From Morinoia aosen (Eukaryota > Arthropoda > Malacostraca > Amphipoda > Talitridae), in contig CM059563.1 of NCBI GenBank assembly GCA_030386875.1, positions 48,115,602-48,179,601 on the forward strand: DNA of 64,000 bases, read 5' to 3'. The notes under the pieces are model-generated. The model had not been told where the DNA came from and made no database searches. It was given only the letters and a program-made list of their open reading frames with translations. Made by a program: the position numbers and the translations under genes. Position 1 is the stretch's first letter. The number at the start of each line of letters is the position of its first letter. Below, one piece after another: positions 22,901 to 37,900 of the stretch.

Positions 22901-25900
22901 TTAATTTGGAATACAAATGAGTTCAATTTTAAACTAATAAAACTAACTTTGGAAAACACAGCCTAACTCATCATGTACATATTTTTGGAAGTTCAATCAT
23001 TGTATCTGTAAGGCATAACTGAAAAGTCGCATCTAATTGGTGAGTAATTGTTCATATCGTATAAAAAGTTACTCTATTCGTATGCATTGATAAATTTTAT
23101 ATTTATTTTTGACTTTGTGAATTTAAATTGTTTTTCTCAACTCGTAAGCCCAAAATTCAACAATAATTCCGAATGCTAAATGTAATGGCTTAATGAATTT
23201 TTTGTGGTTTATTTCATTCCCAGAGTATTTAGAACGATGCCGATCAGAAAAATTGCGATGATTGTCCCCTGGTTTCAACTAGTGTTGGTCAACGTAATGG
23301 TGATGTCATAATCTGATGTAAACAAACATGAATCTCAAAATGTTATAAGAAAGTTCCATATTTTTACAAATTTCTGAATTGTACAATCTGTGCGCAATCG
23401 AACAAACTTGAAACATCCCGCACAGTCATGCCTCAAACTTTCAAGAAAGTTCGAATTAAGTGTGAACAACGGAGTCATTTATTGAAGCCCTGTTCTCCAC
23501 ACAAACGTATCGCACAAGTTATAGTAATACAAGCCTCCAAGTCAGTTCGACTGTAATCACTTACTATAGCGTCAACGCTGAGACTATAGAGCGCAGGTTG
23601 ACTGACATATGGAGTAGTCACGTCACAGCAGTGGCGTTTTCTGTGTGGTCTGGTCCCTATAAGGCGGCCATGTTATCTAATAGTTGCGTCTCGGCAAACA
23701 CTGTCCGGTCCTTAAGTCTGATATTATTATCTGAAAGTTGTGTGCTGAAACCTATGGCTGGCCGTGATACTACGTTCCCCATGCAATGTTACCCCTAATA
23801 TGCTTTTACTCAGTTTTAATGTTCGTTAGGGGAATTTTACTGTATCAAAATTCCTACTATATTCGTAATGAATTGTAAGACTATAGTATACTTTGATGAG
23901 ACCTGGAAACAAGATAGAACTAGTAGACGACAAAAACATTAACTAGGAAAACGTACCCCTTCCGAAACTTTTTATTATTGAACCTAGAGCAATGAAATTT
24001 GTTACACTGATAGGAAATGCAATTGGTAATGATTTGTCATTAATAAAAAATGTGATTTTCCCCATAGAAAGTGAGATTTTTTGGGGGGTTTTCAAAATGC
24101 ATCTCCTCCGACAGTTTTTGAGTACAAGTGATGATTTTGGTTTCATTGGATGCGGAAAGATTTGGAAATTTCAAAAAGTCCTATGCTGTTTCCAAAATCC
24201 CCAAATTAAATATAAAAAAGTGAAAAAAAATCGTAAGCAATTTTTTTTCCAAAAATGCGGATTTTTGACGTCATAACTTTTGAACAAGAATTAATTGTGA
24301 AATTACCTAAGGCTTTTTGGAAATCTCATGGCTTTCCGCATCCAATGATACTAAAATCATTACTGTAGCTCAAAAAATGTAGAAGGAGATGCATTTTGTA
24401 ACCTCACGTTCTGATCCTCCGAAATAAGGCTAAAAGGGGAAACATAGACAATCTCAATTTTTGTCCGTTATTATTTGTGGGCTAAGCTAGGACCCTTGAA
24501 ATCATTATACAGTTTTAAATGGACATAGAAGATGACATAGAAACGTCGCCCTGTGAAGAAACTGCCAAGGGGAAGGAGTAGCATGATAAAATACTACTTC
24601 CCCTTCCCCTATCCCCCCCGTTATTCAAACCCCCGTAGCGGGGGAACGAGCGAACATATGAGTATCATTTTTTCACAGGATGTACCTGATCTTTCGCACC
24701 TCCCATCGCAAATAAAATTTGTTCTTCCCCACTTTTCAATTTCTTGGGGGACGTTCTCCTTAATAAAGGAAGTAGTTTCTGTGGTCACTGCATGGCATGT
24801 AAGATATAGCCGCCTGATACGAAAGAAGCCAAAAGCCAGGCGACATAAGAAGCAATGCATTTGGCCTGCATGAACTGGAATAAACTGAAGAATAATTTCT
24901 TCGCGGTGTGATTACTTGAACGTAAACAATTTATGTATCACAAACGATACAGTAGAGATTGTTTCTAAATTTGAGTACAATGGTCCTAATGAGTGTAGCT
25001 ACTTGTGGGCCCGAATGAGTTCAATGACTTATAGGGCATCCTATCTCAACACCATTTTAAGGTGTACAGTTATATTTAACCCAATTCATGTAACCTAGTT
25101 ACGCCCTAGCCTGATCAATGAATTAGTTCATTTGAGATTCGATGCTTATTTTTACAATGGTAGTTTGCATGGGCTAGATGTTAACAGCTTATTCTAGAAA
25201 TAACTTGAGAACAGACTTAAGATGTTTGTCATGGCAAATTACCCTGTCCGGATGAGTCAAATAGTTAACTTGATTTGACTTGATTATTTCATGTGATTAA
25301 TATTTCTATTGAAGAAAGGATTGAACATTAGTTTTAAAAGCTTTCTAAGAACTTCTTTCACGGATCTCAGTAGGGGTTGAATTCCAAGTCTTAGTTCCAC
25401 TGAAGGAATGCTGTGTTGTGGCTGAGCTATTGAAAAATAAGGAAGTGTGAAATTACTTCCATTTGGAGTTAAGTGATCTTGAAGGCCAGTTTGTGCAGTT
25501 AATAAGTGTTGGAGGTCTCTGTCGCCATCATCAGTCAATGTTTTATATGTGAAATTACATAAGTAGAGCTTGAAGAGTTTGAGATGTTTAGGTATTTTTA
25601 AAACTTCTGAATAAATTATTTGTGTGAGCGTTATGTTCTCATTTTCTTACCTCTCCAATGGGTGTTCTTGCAGCGTAAATAGTATATTGATTTATTTTTA
25701 TAATTTCCCTGTCATGCTTTCATTCCGTATTGTAGATAGGGTGAAATGGGTAATACATACAAGCTTCTTCAGGTAATACATTTTTCATTTTATTGAGGAT
25801 TCAACGGATTTCGATGAGTTACTGTTAATTTGAACGGTGTGCTCTTTGAAAGGCAGCTATTTATCCATTATAATTTCCATTATAATGCTCAGGAAATTAC

Positions 25901-28900
25901 AGTGGTTGGTTTCTTTGATTTCACCTTCGCCAATTTTAATACCTCAAAGAGATATATATATCTTGAATGGCAATTTAATGTATTTTTTCTCATCGATACA
26001 GTATTAACACCTTCCCTACGTATTAAGCGATATGTATGGGACTGGGTAAATTGCTCACTCTCGTACCGGTACACGTGAATGACATTTCATCCGTTTCGCT
26101 ACCTTTTTAGAAAATGACTGTAACCATAGGGTGTGAAAATTTATCGTGCAATTGCGATTTTCATATACCTTAGGTAGGATAAAAATACATTCGAGCAGAA
26201 AAGTCGGTACCCCCAATTCTATTAATTATAATCTAACCAACCAACTGTCAACAACTGCGGAAACGTAGCGTAATGTTTAGGCTTATTTGATTAGCTTGAA
26301 GCCACATTGAAACATTTTGCAGCTCGTTATTTACACTCTGTTATTAGAGTGGTATTTTGATTTGGAATGACAGTAGAAAGTGTGCTGTCATCGGCAAAAT
26401 TATGATTTGAAAAGCGACGTGGAGTTAATGATATCGTTATTACAGATTAAAAATAGGAGAGGACCAAGGACAGACCCTTGAGGAACTCCATGGCTAATTG
26501 TCTGCAGTTCCGATTGTACATCGTCAATGACACCATATTGTTTCGGATTAGTTAGGTATGATATGAACCAATCGTGAGCAGCTCCTCTAATATCAAAAGA
26601 ATGGAATTTCGAGAGTTAATTATATCCATTATTTATAGTTTTACCGCCTGGAAAAGTAATTGAGTCAGTATACGTACACGTAATGAGGAATAAATTTCGT
26701 TAGAAAACTGTAAAAATCAACAAATTGTTGAAAACGAACCAATGGCGCGTTCACTGGTTCATGTGCAATCGCATCGATTGAAGCTTCAGACATTTTTAAA
26801 AGACATGGAATCACCCCCAATAAAACTTTTTAATTAAAAATTATCAGTTCACTTTTGATTTCAACAGCACCGCCAAACCAATCGTCACCTTGAAATTCCG
26901 ATGCCCTGTCAAGAATCTGCGCATTCACCATGAGCTCGAGGCAGAATTAATACAGCTATACTGATCTTTGTAATATACGTTCATGTAGCCGTTATTATTA
27001 CCGTAGCTACGCGTGTCACTACAGTAATTTCAATGATCAAAGATCAAAAACGAACCGCTTTGGCGGGTTAAGAGTTTTCCCACTATCGAACAATCGCGTC
27101 TTCTGGTAGTATGTACTACTGTAGAACGTGTATAATTTTCATGAAGCCAACCCTCTTGCGGTTACAATCGATTGTCACTGCAACTAGAGCTCTTAGCGCA
27201 ATGCACTGTTTTGAATCGACCTTAAAGTACTCGACCGCTGCAAACGGTAAAAAACTATTCGAGACATTACTCCGAAATTAAATAAGGAAATTGGTATTTT
27301 AAGGGAGGAATGACCATGATCTCTTTAAAAAATCATACAAAAACTTCCTCTGCGTCCTGAAACCTGGATAACTTCTAAATAGTCTATCAACAAAGAGGTG
27401 AATCGTTCATTTCAGCTTCAGAGGTAAGCGACCAAAGTAACTTCGTACTTCATATTCAGAAGCATTAGCAATACATCGAAACAGTTAAACCTGGATTTGA
27501 GCGTAGACATGATTTTAACACAACTGTGCATCCCAAACATCTGTCCAAAAAAATGTAATCTGAAATATGAAATTTGATATTTGTCTCTTTGTATCCAAAT
27601 TATCAGGTCCATGTAATGTCATTTTCGGAGCAATTTCTCAATTTCGGAGCTGCTGCGATTAAATATTTTCGCATGATGTCTTTCAAGATAAAAGTACCCT
27701 GCAAAGAAATTATTGGAAGCCTTAAAACATGAGATCAAATTTATTTATATTTCAGTATATAATGCTGAGATTCAAGAGCCTTACTCTGAAGTACATGATG
27801 CTCATCATCAACACCATGATCCAAATTCTTCTACTCGGCATCTACCTGTACGCTCCCTTGCTCGCCCTCGGCGTGGTTATTCCCATATCACGCGAAGTTT
27901 ACATCCTCGTCACTGGCGTCGTCGTGACCGTGTACTGTGCTGTGGTGAGCGATATTTATTTTTGAACTAATGGTTTTTGATTTAGTGGCAAATAAAATGA
28001 AATTCAAGCGGCTTGAGCCCCAGCAATCTGCATCCCAAGTAACGAGTATCTTGTGTCATGTACTTTTTCAATTCTCAATTTAAAATCTTTTTTTCTTGTT
28101 TATAAATACTTGTTACAAACACAGATCCAATGGACTCCGTAAACCAATAATGATGAAGTATTTCATTACGAGTGGAATGATTCCAAAAAGAATCAGACTG
28201 AAACCAAAAAGCAAAGTTCAGAATGTATCAAATCCGTGCAAGAGGAAATACTGAAAAATTCTGAAATCAGGGCTGCTTAATACTAAGTCAGTTTCTGGGA
28301 ATTGATCGTTTTCCATTGATGCTGCCCTTCTTTAATCGATGACAGAAGAGTTCAACTGTTGCTTTTTACTCTTGACTATGATAAAAAATATCTACACCAC
28401 AAATATTTGACTGGACAATAGAATCCACAAGCTCCTAAATAACGTATTTGACTTATTAGATGTAGACCTGAGCATTATACTGAAACAATCTTCGTTTCAT
28501 CCAAGGAGTCAAACGATGTATTACTCGCTGCTTAATTCACGCAAATATGCTGGAAAAAGTTCAAAAGTTTCATAAAGTGAGCAAAGTCCAGTTCAGTGGT
28601 AATAATAAAGACATCCCGCTGTGAACATCGTATAAAAAATATATATATTTCACGCTGTATCAGGATTTGATATATGCCCTAATACTAGAATATTATACAA
28701 AATCGATACTGAAACAGATGAGAATCCAACTTTTCATTCTTCATTCAGGTTCTTTCTGACATTAATCGAATTAGTTCACCGAAGTATCGTCCGTGAAGTC
28801 CATGCAGAGAGTAAATTCTTCGAGATTTTGTGCATCTTTTGTAGTTTTTATTATGGAACTACAGCGATTTTCTAGAAATAAGCATTGTGGCACATGAGCG

Positions 28901-31900
28901 AAACAATTGAACAATAAGCCCTTATTATGCTCAAAGAACTTTAACCATCGCGAAGCTAATGTGGAGCTAGCGAAACCATAGGATAGACCAGATTCCTCTG
29001 AGTGTGAGAAAGGACTTTAAAACGTTCTAGCTTATAAAATGCGGACTCAAAACTACACCTTTATTTTTCAAGCTCCCTTCCGCTTGAATATCTACGTTCT
29101 GTACGTAAGGCCGAATAATACGAGTGTATTTTTATAATTCTAGATTGGACTTTTTTTAGTACATATATTGATGCTGGCACAACCATGAAAATCGAAAATT
29201 ATGTACAATACATATGATACAATAGAAGATGCCAGATTTATGTTGAGAAATTGTTTATGGATTTTACTAAATTTATTTCCCTTTGGTATCAATTCAATCA
29301 ACGAATAATTGTCTAATTTTGAATCTGTAATCACAGCATGCTGAATGGTAATGTACAAGGGATGGATCGCAGATAAAGTATCGTGAGCCTTCAGGCAAGA
29401 GACAATGAGCCAATGATTTCAATGCAGAGACTGAATTCGAGTACTAGGATTCGATCTCGCCACAACCTATAGAGGAAGCCTTATCTCTGAAAATAATTTT
29501 AGTCTCAGTCATGACAAAATTTTCTAAATTGTGACCTTCTGTGATACTCCAAACTAATATGCACCCAACTTACACAGACTGAACTTGAACATCTCGTGCC
29601 CAAAGCAGAAGAAATTGTTTCACAAAATGATTACGTTGGAATTGGTATCGATAATTTCTCGTTTATAACGAAGTTTTATTCCCTGTAGGGAGGCATGAAG
29701 GCAGTCGTCTGGACTGACCTGTTTCAGACGATTGTCATTTTCATCGGCATCGTCATGATCGCAGTCAGCTCCTTGTGGAAAGCTGGTGGATTATCTAACG
29801 CCTGGCGTATTGCTGGAGAAAACGGACGGCTGGGAGAGATCAAGTAAAGAATGAATGTTTCGTTGCATTTTATACAGGGTATTAAAAACTGTAGCTACAA
29901 ACAAGCATTGACAGAGTATTAAACGGGAGGTACAAACTTTGAACGTGAATTTCATCCTAACCGTTAATATCAAGCTACGTTTAGAATAAAAGGCATATAA
30001 CGGCGTAAAAAAGTTTATTTTTCACGGGTTTGATATAAGCATATCCGTCTAATCTATATGACCTCGTATAAGTTTTAAGCATGTGCTACTTTACCACAGC
30101 TTACTGCAAAATTTGTTGATCTGCTAATATGTTGTTTTGCCTTTTGCATATGCCTTTCGAAATGCTAATACCTGTACTATTTACCGTTAGTTGCAAGTAT
30201 TTTCCTATTTTTACATTCAACAATATGTATTTTTTTCTTTAATACATTTTTGAATATTTCTAATCTGCTACTAACTTCCTGATCTGATCCTCCACAACCA
30301 ACACAGCATGAGTATTGGCCTCTACGAGCGTCACACCATCACCAACACCTTCATCATGGGGGCCACGACCTATGCGTATCTCTTTGCTTTCTCCCAAGCT
30401 TCAGTTCAAAGGCTCACTGCGCAGCGATCTTTGAGAAATGCTAAGGGGTGAGCTCACCGAAGTAAAAATTGTCAATCTAATTTTAAGGAAAGGCTGATGT
30501 TTCGCATTGTTTTCCAGGAGGAGCATTATTGTTTGATCATACGTGGTCTCGAAAATTTTCCATTAAATAAACTGTAGGGAATCGATAAATAATTAGTTTA
30601 TTTCAGCGATAGAAGCTGATGAGAAAATAAACAGTATTTAGGGTGTTTCAGAATAAGAGTTCTAAAATTGCCCACAGAGCAGAAGATGGTCCAATAAATA
30701 CTTTTTCTTTTACGCAATTTTTGGGGTTTTGAGATATTAGCTGTTTATTGCTTTATAGTACGCAATTTATTTACCCTATTAATTTCAATACTTACTTTAT
30801 ATACACTTTAAAAAATCGTTCGAAATGTGTTCCATCCTGCATCAATACACTTATCAAATCTTAGCCTTAACGACTGCCGGATATTAAGAAACACGTCTGG
30901 CATTTCAAAAATCTTACAAGCAGCCACTGCAATTCTGGCCACGAGATCTTCCCCAGATTCAATGGGTGTAGCATAAGCAAGGCTCTTCGATCATGTGTCC
31001 CACCCCAAAAAAAATGAGTATAGCCATGTCAGGAGATCTAGGAGGCCATGCAATGCAGAATAAAAGTATTTATAAAGTAATTTAAAAAAAGGCGAACAGT
31101 AGTGTCATTAGATTTCCTCCTTTAAAACAATTAACTGCTAATATCTCAAAACCCTAATTTTTTCGGAAAATTTCATGAAGGAAAGTGTTTATATTTTGAT
31201 TTTTTACTTAGTGTGCAATTTTGTAACTCGTGTTCTGGAACACCCTGTATAATACCTAATGCTTGAAATGGTCAATGACCATCGCTGCTGTTTATACAAT
31301 ATAAAAATTACCATGAGAGTGCTCGTATACGTATTTGAGAATGCAAAACGTAAGCAATTTGGAGTTCTTCAACGTCAAAAGTTCAATAGATAAAATACTC
31401 ATGCAGTTTACATGTCAACGCTTGAGAATCTGAATTCAATAACCCATAAGGGACAATGTTGATAAATTTTATCTTGGTGTTATTGACCCTTTTCTTTTCA
31501 AAGATCAACAATTATAATAGGAGTCAAATTACTGAAAAGTTTGCAGAATCTAATTCATGTTTCCCGATGTACTACTGATTAGAAAAAATTGTTTGTAGAA
31601 ATTGACCTTTCTTCACAGCCACTTAATTGACGTATCTCATACATGTTGACAGGCCAATCGTAGAAAACAAATTAAACATTTTCTGTTAAGAGTTTTACGC
31701 TAGGATTATTCCTCATTAATTTCAGTGAATGCTTGTGTACATTCATGTGAGTTACCGTTTTCGATTTTGAGAATGCAGCGAATAAGATATCCAGATTGCA
31801 ACCAAACTTGAAACTCGAGCTAAGCAAGCGTAGGGATCATGGAACCCCGTAAATAGACTGAACTTTAACACTTTACCTGCAACGTGAGCCACCGATGTTC

Positions 31901-34900
31901 ACTGAGGGAATTTCATAACGCAGCTGACCGACCAGTAGTCACAAACTTAACTTTCATAAATACGTAATCGAAACAAAATGAATGCACGATCCAGTTAGTA
32001 ATCGTTCTTTTCAAAATTGCTTACCACAACTGATTTTAAATTTGAGTTGATTATTGAATTCAATTTACCTGTGGCCGTCAAATTTTTAAAGCTTTAGTTG
32101 GCTTCAGTGTTTCTGAAGAGTCACGACCATCATTTACCACTGAGCTGTCTCTTATTGTCTTGATGCTTTCTCTTTCGTTAGCACTACCAGTACTTGCGAT
32201 GTCATACGGAATAAAATTCGTTCAAACTAACTCCCATTATTTTTGTTTATATGATCTCTAAACTAAGAACCTTATAATTAATAAAATGATGATGGATAAA
32301 GTTTGTAAACCGCAGGTCGAAGAAAACGAATACGTGCTTAGAAGCTTGTGATTTTATTTCGCAGTCTTGAAAAAGTTTTATGAAGCGCTCTTCAAATACC
32401 GTCAACTAGAAAAATTAGTTAAACCACATTAACTAATTTTTGATCATTTACAATCATTTGTATTTTATTCGTTATTTTCTTCCAAATCAGCTGGTAACTG
32501 TTACTATATGAACTTCATAACAATTCAAATTGCATAACCGCACAAATCAGTATCATAACCTTCATGATGGTAGTGTGGGATATTGTACTCAAATTGAAAA
32601 ATTCCATCGGGAACATACCATTGTCACGAGAGTTAAAAGTATGCAGTAACCGAACGAAATAACAACTATTCAATGAACTGAAATTAGCAACTCCGTGCTT
32701 TTGAAATTGTGCAAGAAAAAGTGAGGAGAGAGAAGGAGCATGCTTAAAACGTACTCTCTAAATAGAAGTCACTTTTTAACATCATGGACTTGCCATAAAA
32801 TTTGGAAGGGAAAATTTATTTTTACTTGAGAAAACAATTGCATTTTACATTCGGACTTCTTTCGAGGAAAATAAAATTAAAACCAGAATGCAAGCAAAAG
32901 AGAAGAGACTTCAGAATTCCTAGGAGACGCAATGGACAGTAAGGCATTTTCTGCTATTCTTAATTGTTCTGATTTTCTAGACATCAGCCATGTAAGATTT
33001 TCCAATATGGGAACTTATGCATTTCTTTTAAAGTATCACTGACGCATCATTAGATAAGAAATAGTTAATAAAATGCAGTCTTGCACATTTCTTTTGGTTT
33101 ACTGTTCTTGTAAAAAGACACCGAACGACGGGTACATTACTAGCATAGTATTGTTCCATGTCGTTGTTTCATATGCTGTTTTTTCGTGACTACGACGAGC
33201 TTCCTGGCCAAATATGGTTTACCTGTAATAAAAATTGCTTAAATTCGACTTTGAAACACTGTACTTCATCATAACTTGTAATTTATACTTTTCACAAATT
33301 CACTTGTGTTGACGAATTTCCTTATTCAGTTCGAGTTATTACACAAATATTTCATAAATAAAATGTCATTTTTTATTATTGGTTTCTTTTTTCAGAGTTA
33401 TGTATGCAGGCATCGTGCAGATGAGCCTCATAATAACAATCCTTTTCCTGGGCGGCATCGGCATCTACGCCGTGTATCATGGATGCGACCCCCTCACGAT
33501 GGGCCTCATCCAGAAGAGGGACCAAATCCCGCCGTTCTATATCATGCAGCACCTGGGGTTCTTGACTGGCGTTCCTGGTTTATTCGTCGCTTGTCTCTTC
33601 AGCGGAACATTGAGGTAAGGCGCTTTGTCTAATGTGAGAATGAACTGCATAATGCAATAATGAGTAATAGTTATTTAATTTGGCGTCAATAATAGCGTTC
33701 AACTTTCGTTTCAGTACAGCATATGCGCAACAGCTCACCACAAATAAGGTTCATACTCTATTATGTATATATTCTAATGAAAAATTTCTCTGCAGTACCA
33801 TTTCTTCAGTATTAAACGCCGTACCCACGATGCTGTGGAATGACTTCTTTGTCGAACTCCAATACTTCCAAAGGTCTTCTGAGAAAGCCAAGATAATTTT
33901 CATCAAGCTGCTGAGTAAGTACTAAAAGAACTGTAGGTCAGAAGTCCTCATTTCACTTTACCGTTTTTCATTTTCTTTTCGTTGGTCATATATATTCAAG
34001 TAGAGAAAATGTGGCAATCTATCAGATTAGCATCTCATATACCATAAGTACTCCAGCACAGTGCGCACGGTGAAACATAATTAAAATCACAGTAAAATCG
34101 TTCAATATTACATTGCCTATTCGGCAAAATTCTGTTCCACGAAATAACAAAATCGGCGATCGATTTTCGAAATCAGGGATCGGCTGTTGGACATTTGTTC
34201 GGTAGGACTAAGAGCATAAATAACTAGACAAATAAAAATTTGGCAATCAAAACATTACTTTCAATTATGATCCAAATCACATGTTTTTCTTTAAGACGAT
34301 TTCATCTTGTTGTTCATTCCCAATTAATTGAAGCAATCGAATCTTTCGCTATGGCTGCTGTACAAAGAATCTACAACTAACCCTGGGAAAATTTTTAAAG
34401 CTGGTAAACATTTTAAATCTAATATTTAAAATTTGACTGTTACTTTACGTAGAATTTGTCATTCTACTTAAAAAATGTCATCTTCGTTTCTATCACGCAT
34501 GAACGGAGTTTGAAGAATTCCGTAAGCTGAGATACGATCATTCCTTTTCACGGGAATAACTGCGACTAAAGCTAGAGATATCAAACATTTTGCTTCAACA
34601 GTTTTTTGCTACAGGACTTTTAGAATTATTTCATTATTCATTTGTTCGATGATAGGTTAACATCTTAGACACAGCTGAAAACAATTCTTTTAATTTATTA
34701 TAACAAGGGCGGAAGTATGTGTGCTCGAAGTACATAAAGAAGTCTAAATCTTCAAACACTTGCGGTATTCATGTTCTATTAGGTTTACTCATATTACGCC
34801 GTCTCGTATGTGTAATAAATGTTTGACAGTGTGGTGTGTTGGTTGGTTACTTCGGTCAGAATTATTGAACGAACACCTTCACATTCGATATGCCTCGCTT

Positions 34901-37900
34901 GCGCAACAAATTACCGAGGGAAGAAACAGCAAAAAAGAACTGTAAAAAGATAAAGGTCATTTAGTGAATCATATTAAAAGTATTTGATAGTTGTTCTTAA
35001 ATAAATGAGAGGTAAAAAAACATAATACAAAGTGACTCTCTGAACAAGATATCCATTTATGTTAAGAAGTCAGTTCTGGAAACACTGAATACTTAGTTAC
35101 TGGGCACTTCTTGAAGAAATAAGAAATATCTATATTCATAATGGTGTACAAATTAAAACGACATGGTATAAGATGTATAAATGTAAAAATAAAAACTTCA
35201 ATTTCAGAAAAATATAAAAGGCTTAAAAGCTTTCTTCAAGAATTTAAGCCAACGATTCACAACATTCAGTGGATGCAAAATTGACAGGTCATGCAAAGTA
35301 GGTTTATTATTTTAAGTATAAACTTCCAAATCTAATGAGCACGAAGCTTATATTTCAAATTGACGATTGTTGCTTTGCTTGCATCCAGTATTACATTATT
35401 CACTAACATCAGAGGAGATAGAGAACCTAATATTCTAACATTTCGAAGACTCCGTCCACTATTCTGAGCTATCCGTTTGTACAGAGCTCGGTGAGTTAAG
35501 CCTACGTCCTGTGATGTGCATTGCGCACAACTAATATTATAGACTGAACTATCGCATGCTTATATAAAGTAAGATTACAAATTACACTTATGTCGCTAAT
35601 TTCCTGCGACGCATCAAAACTATACTTAATGTCTTAATCGACTAAGGTTTAAGGAATACAATATACGCAACCAGGAGATTATTTAATCGATTTTCGTTTT
35701 ACAATTCTCTTTGGGTTTTTAGAGAATCCCGTTTCACCAGAATTTCTCCTCCTGCAGGTACAAACAAGTAACTAATTAAATTAACCGATACAAATGGTAC
35801 TTCACAATATTACAATATGTCAATTGTTAACTGAAAATTATACTTTATTCAATGGCTACACCACTCTCCTGTAACCGTCCACTTACGGATAGCACAACTG
35901 CTCGGCGCCCATCAATATAAGAATACCGAGACGTAGAGAGCGCACAGTGCGCGAGAAGTTCGAGTTGAAGAATACTTGACGATTTGCAAAACCCAGGGTT
36001 CGAACATTATCCCCGACGGTTGAGATACTGAAAAACCACAGTATCGTTAGAAGCTAAGCTTAGGAGTTTTCCGTATGACATTTCATTTAAATTTCACTTA
36101 TTACACAATTAAACACTTTAACCCTCGCCTAATGCTCACCTTCAACTTTAATACCATTGGCACTGACAAGATGAAGTTAGCTCGGGAAGCTATATTAGGA
36201 CATTAGGAGGAAATACAATGGAAGGAACCTATCCTCGGTATAGAACAGGTAGAGTGAAAGCGTTAAGCTAATCGTTGCGTTAGGCTTAGCCCGAAAGAAT
36301 TAATTTGTTTAACTTTCTCTTAATTTAGAGCAACTTTCAATAATTAAACATTTTAGTAAAATTATGCAAGATGAAAGTTTGCTCTTTAAGTGAAAAGGAC
36401 ACAGTCCAACTTTTGAGTTATAAGGTTAAGTTGACGTGACTGTAATGTCACTCTTCCAGAGACCTTGGTCACATTGGAAGTTTATATTTTCCGTTAATTC
36501 TTCATTCAGAAGATTGTTTTTACATTTAAAACTTCGTTTATTTAATCTCCTTAATTTTACTTCATTAAGAGAGAAGTTAAAAACCGAGGTAAGGTAAAGA
36601 AGTAACAAAACGCCATGCAAAGAAAAACTAAATGAACGAAATTGAAATAGTGGCCATTCAAATAATAAATAGGAAAATTAGGGCGCAGCCAGTGGAAAAT
36701 TAACTGAAGAGGCTTCCCAGCAATACTCTGGCGCAAAAAGACCGATTCAAAGAGCTGCCTCTCAGTCTACTCCACTCTGTGCCGCCTGGCTCTATCTTCC
36801 TCTCGGTACTTGATCGGGACCTCGGTTCATACAGAGGCTCTTCTTTCGTCGTCGGAGCGAAGAACATCGGATGATTCGCGACACTTACTGAGGATTCATT
36901 AACCGAAACAATGTCATAAGGAATATCCGCAAAAAATGTAGAAATGAAATTGAAGAGATATAACGACATTTGGTCAGAAGAAGCGGAATGAATATTTGAT
37001 GGTAATTTACTGATTAACCGAGGAATTATGCTTGCATGGAACCCATTCGGTGTGAAGGATTTCATTAACAGCAATTTGTCGCGAACAACTTCATGATCGA
37101 AAAACTCAGTGAGCAATGGAATAATCGTCGATACACTATTATTCATCAGTTATTTTGATTGGAAATCAAAAATACAAGACTGTAAAAGTGTGTTTTCAAT
37201 TTATAGCGGTATAAAGTTAATTATCAGACCTAAATATACGAGAAAATTTTGGTGACTGCATAGTTCCGACTTGCAGGTGAATTTATTGTAAGGTTATTGG
37301 ATATTTATACTGAAGGAACAGATGTATAACAAATGTACGTTTATAACGAACAAAAGTACCGTAACGTAACGCAACCCTTGCATCCGTTGAACGAACCACA
37401 GAAAGATATTTTACAGCCAGTGGTTTTTGTAAAAAATATTTAAATATTCACGAAAATGATTCCAAGAGGCAAGCACATTCGTAAATCTTCTATTTTCTTG
37501 ATTGTGTATTTATTTGAAACATAGAAAAATTATTTGTGCACGTTGAGATCCAAAAAATGAGAATACTTTCTACATAAATCGATCACTTAATGTTACACAA
37601 TTGCCTAAAGGATAAATCATTTAAGTAAATTTCTATGGTTTTTGCCAGCAAGATATTGATGAGCAAATTTTGATATCGAGAGGACCCATAAAACAACTAT
37701 CAGTTTTATTATGAGCAGTCATGTATTCAATGCGTTCGGTAGAGCCAGAAAGAGTGTGGTTACTGGCAGTCACAGAAATAAGAATCAGGACTTTAAATCG
37801 GCACGTGATGGGTTGTGCAATTGTATGCTGCAAAAATAGGTCGAGCTGAAAAAAACATTTGGTTCACGGACCTCATGTATACCGAAGAAGAATACCAGGT

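Noticed and set aside
24553..24873. 106-codon frame on + and an overlapping 79-codon frame on -
   Set aside because: Both cross the G/C-rich hairpin region inside an intron and show no domain.
35985..36030. GGGTTCGAAC string as a possible tRNA T-arm
   Set aside because: The rest of a tRNA fold is missing on both sides.
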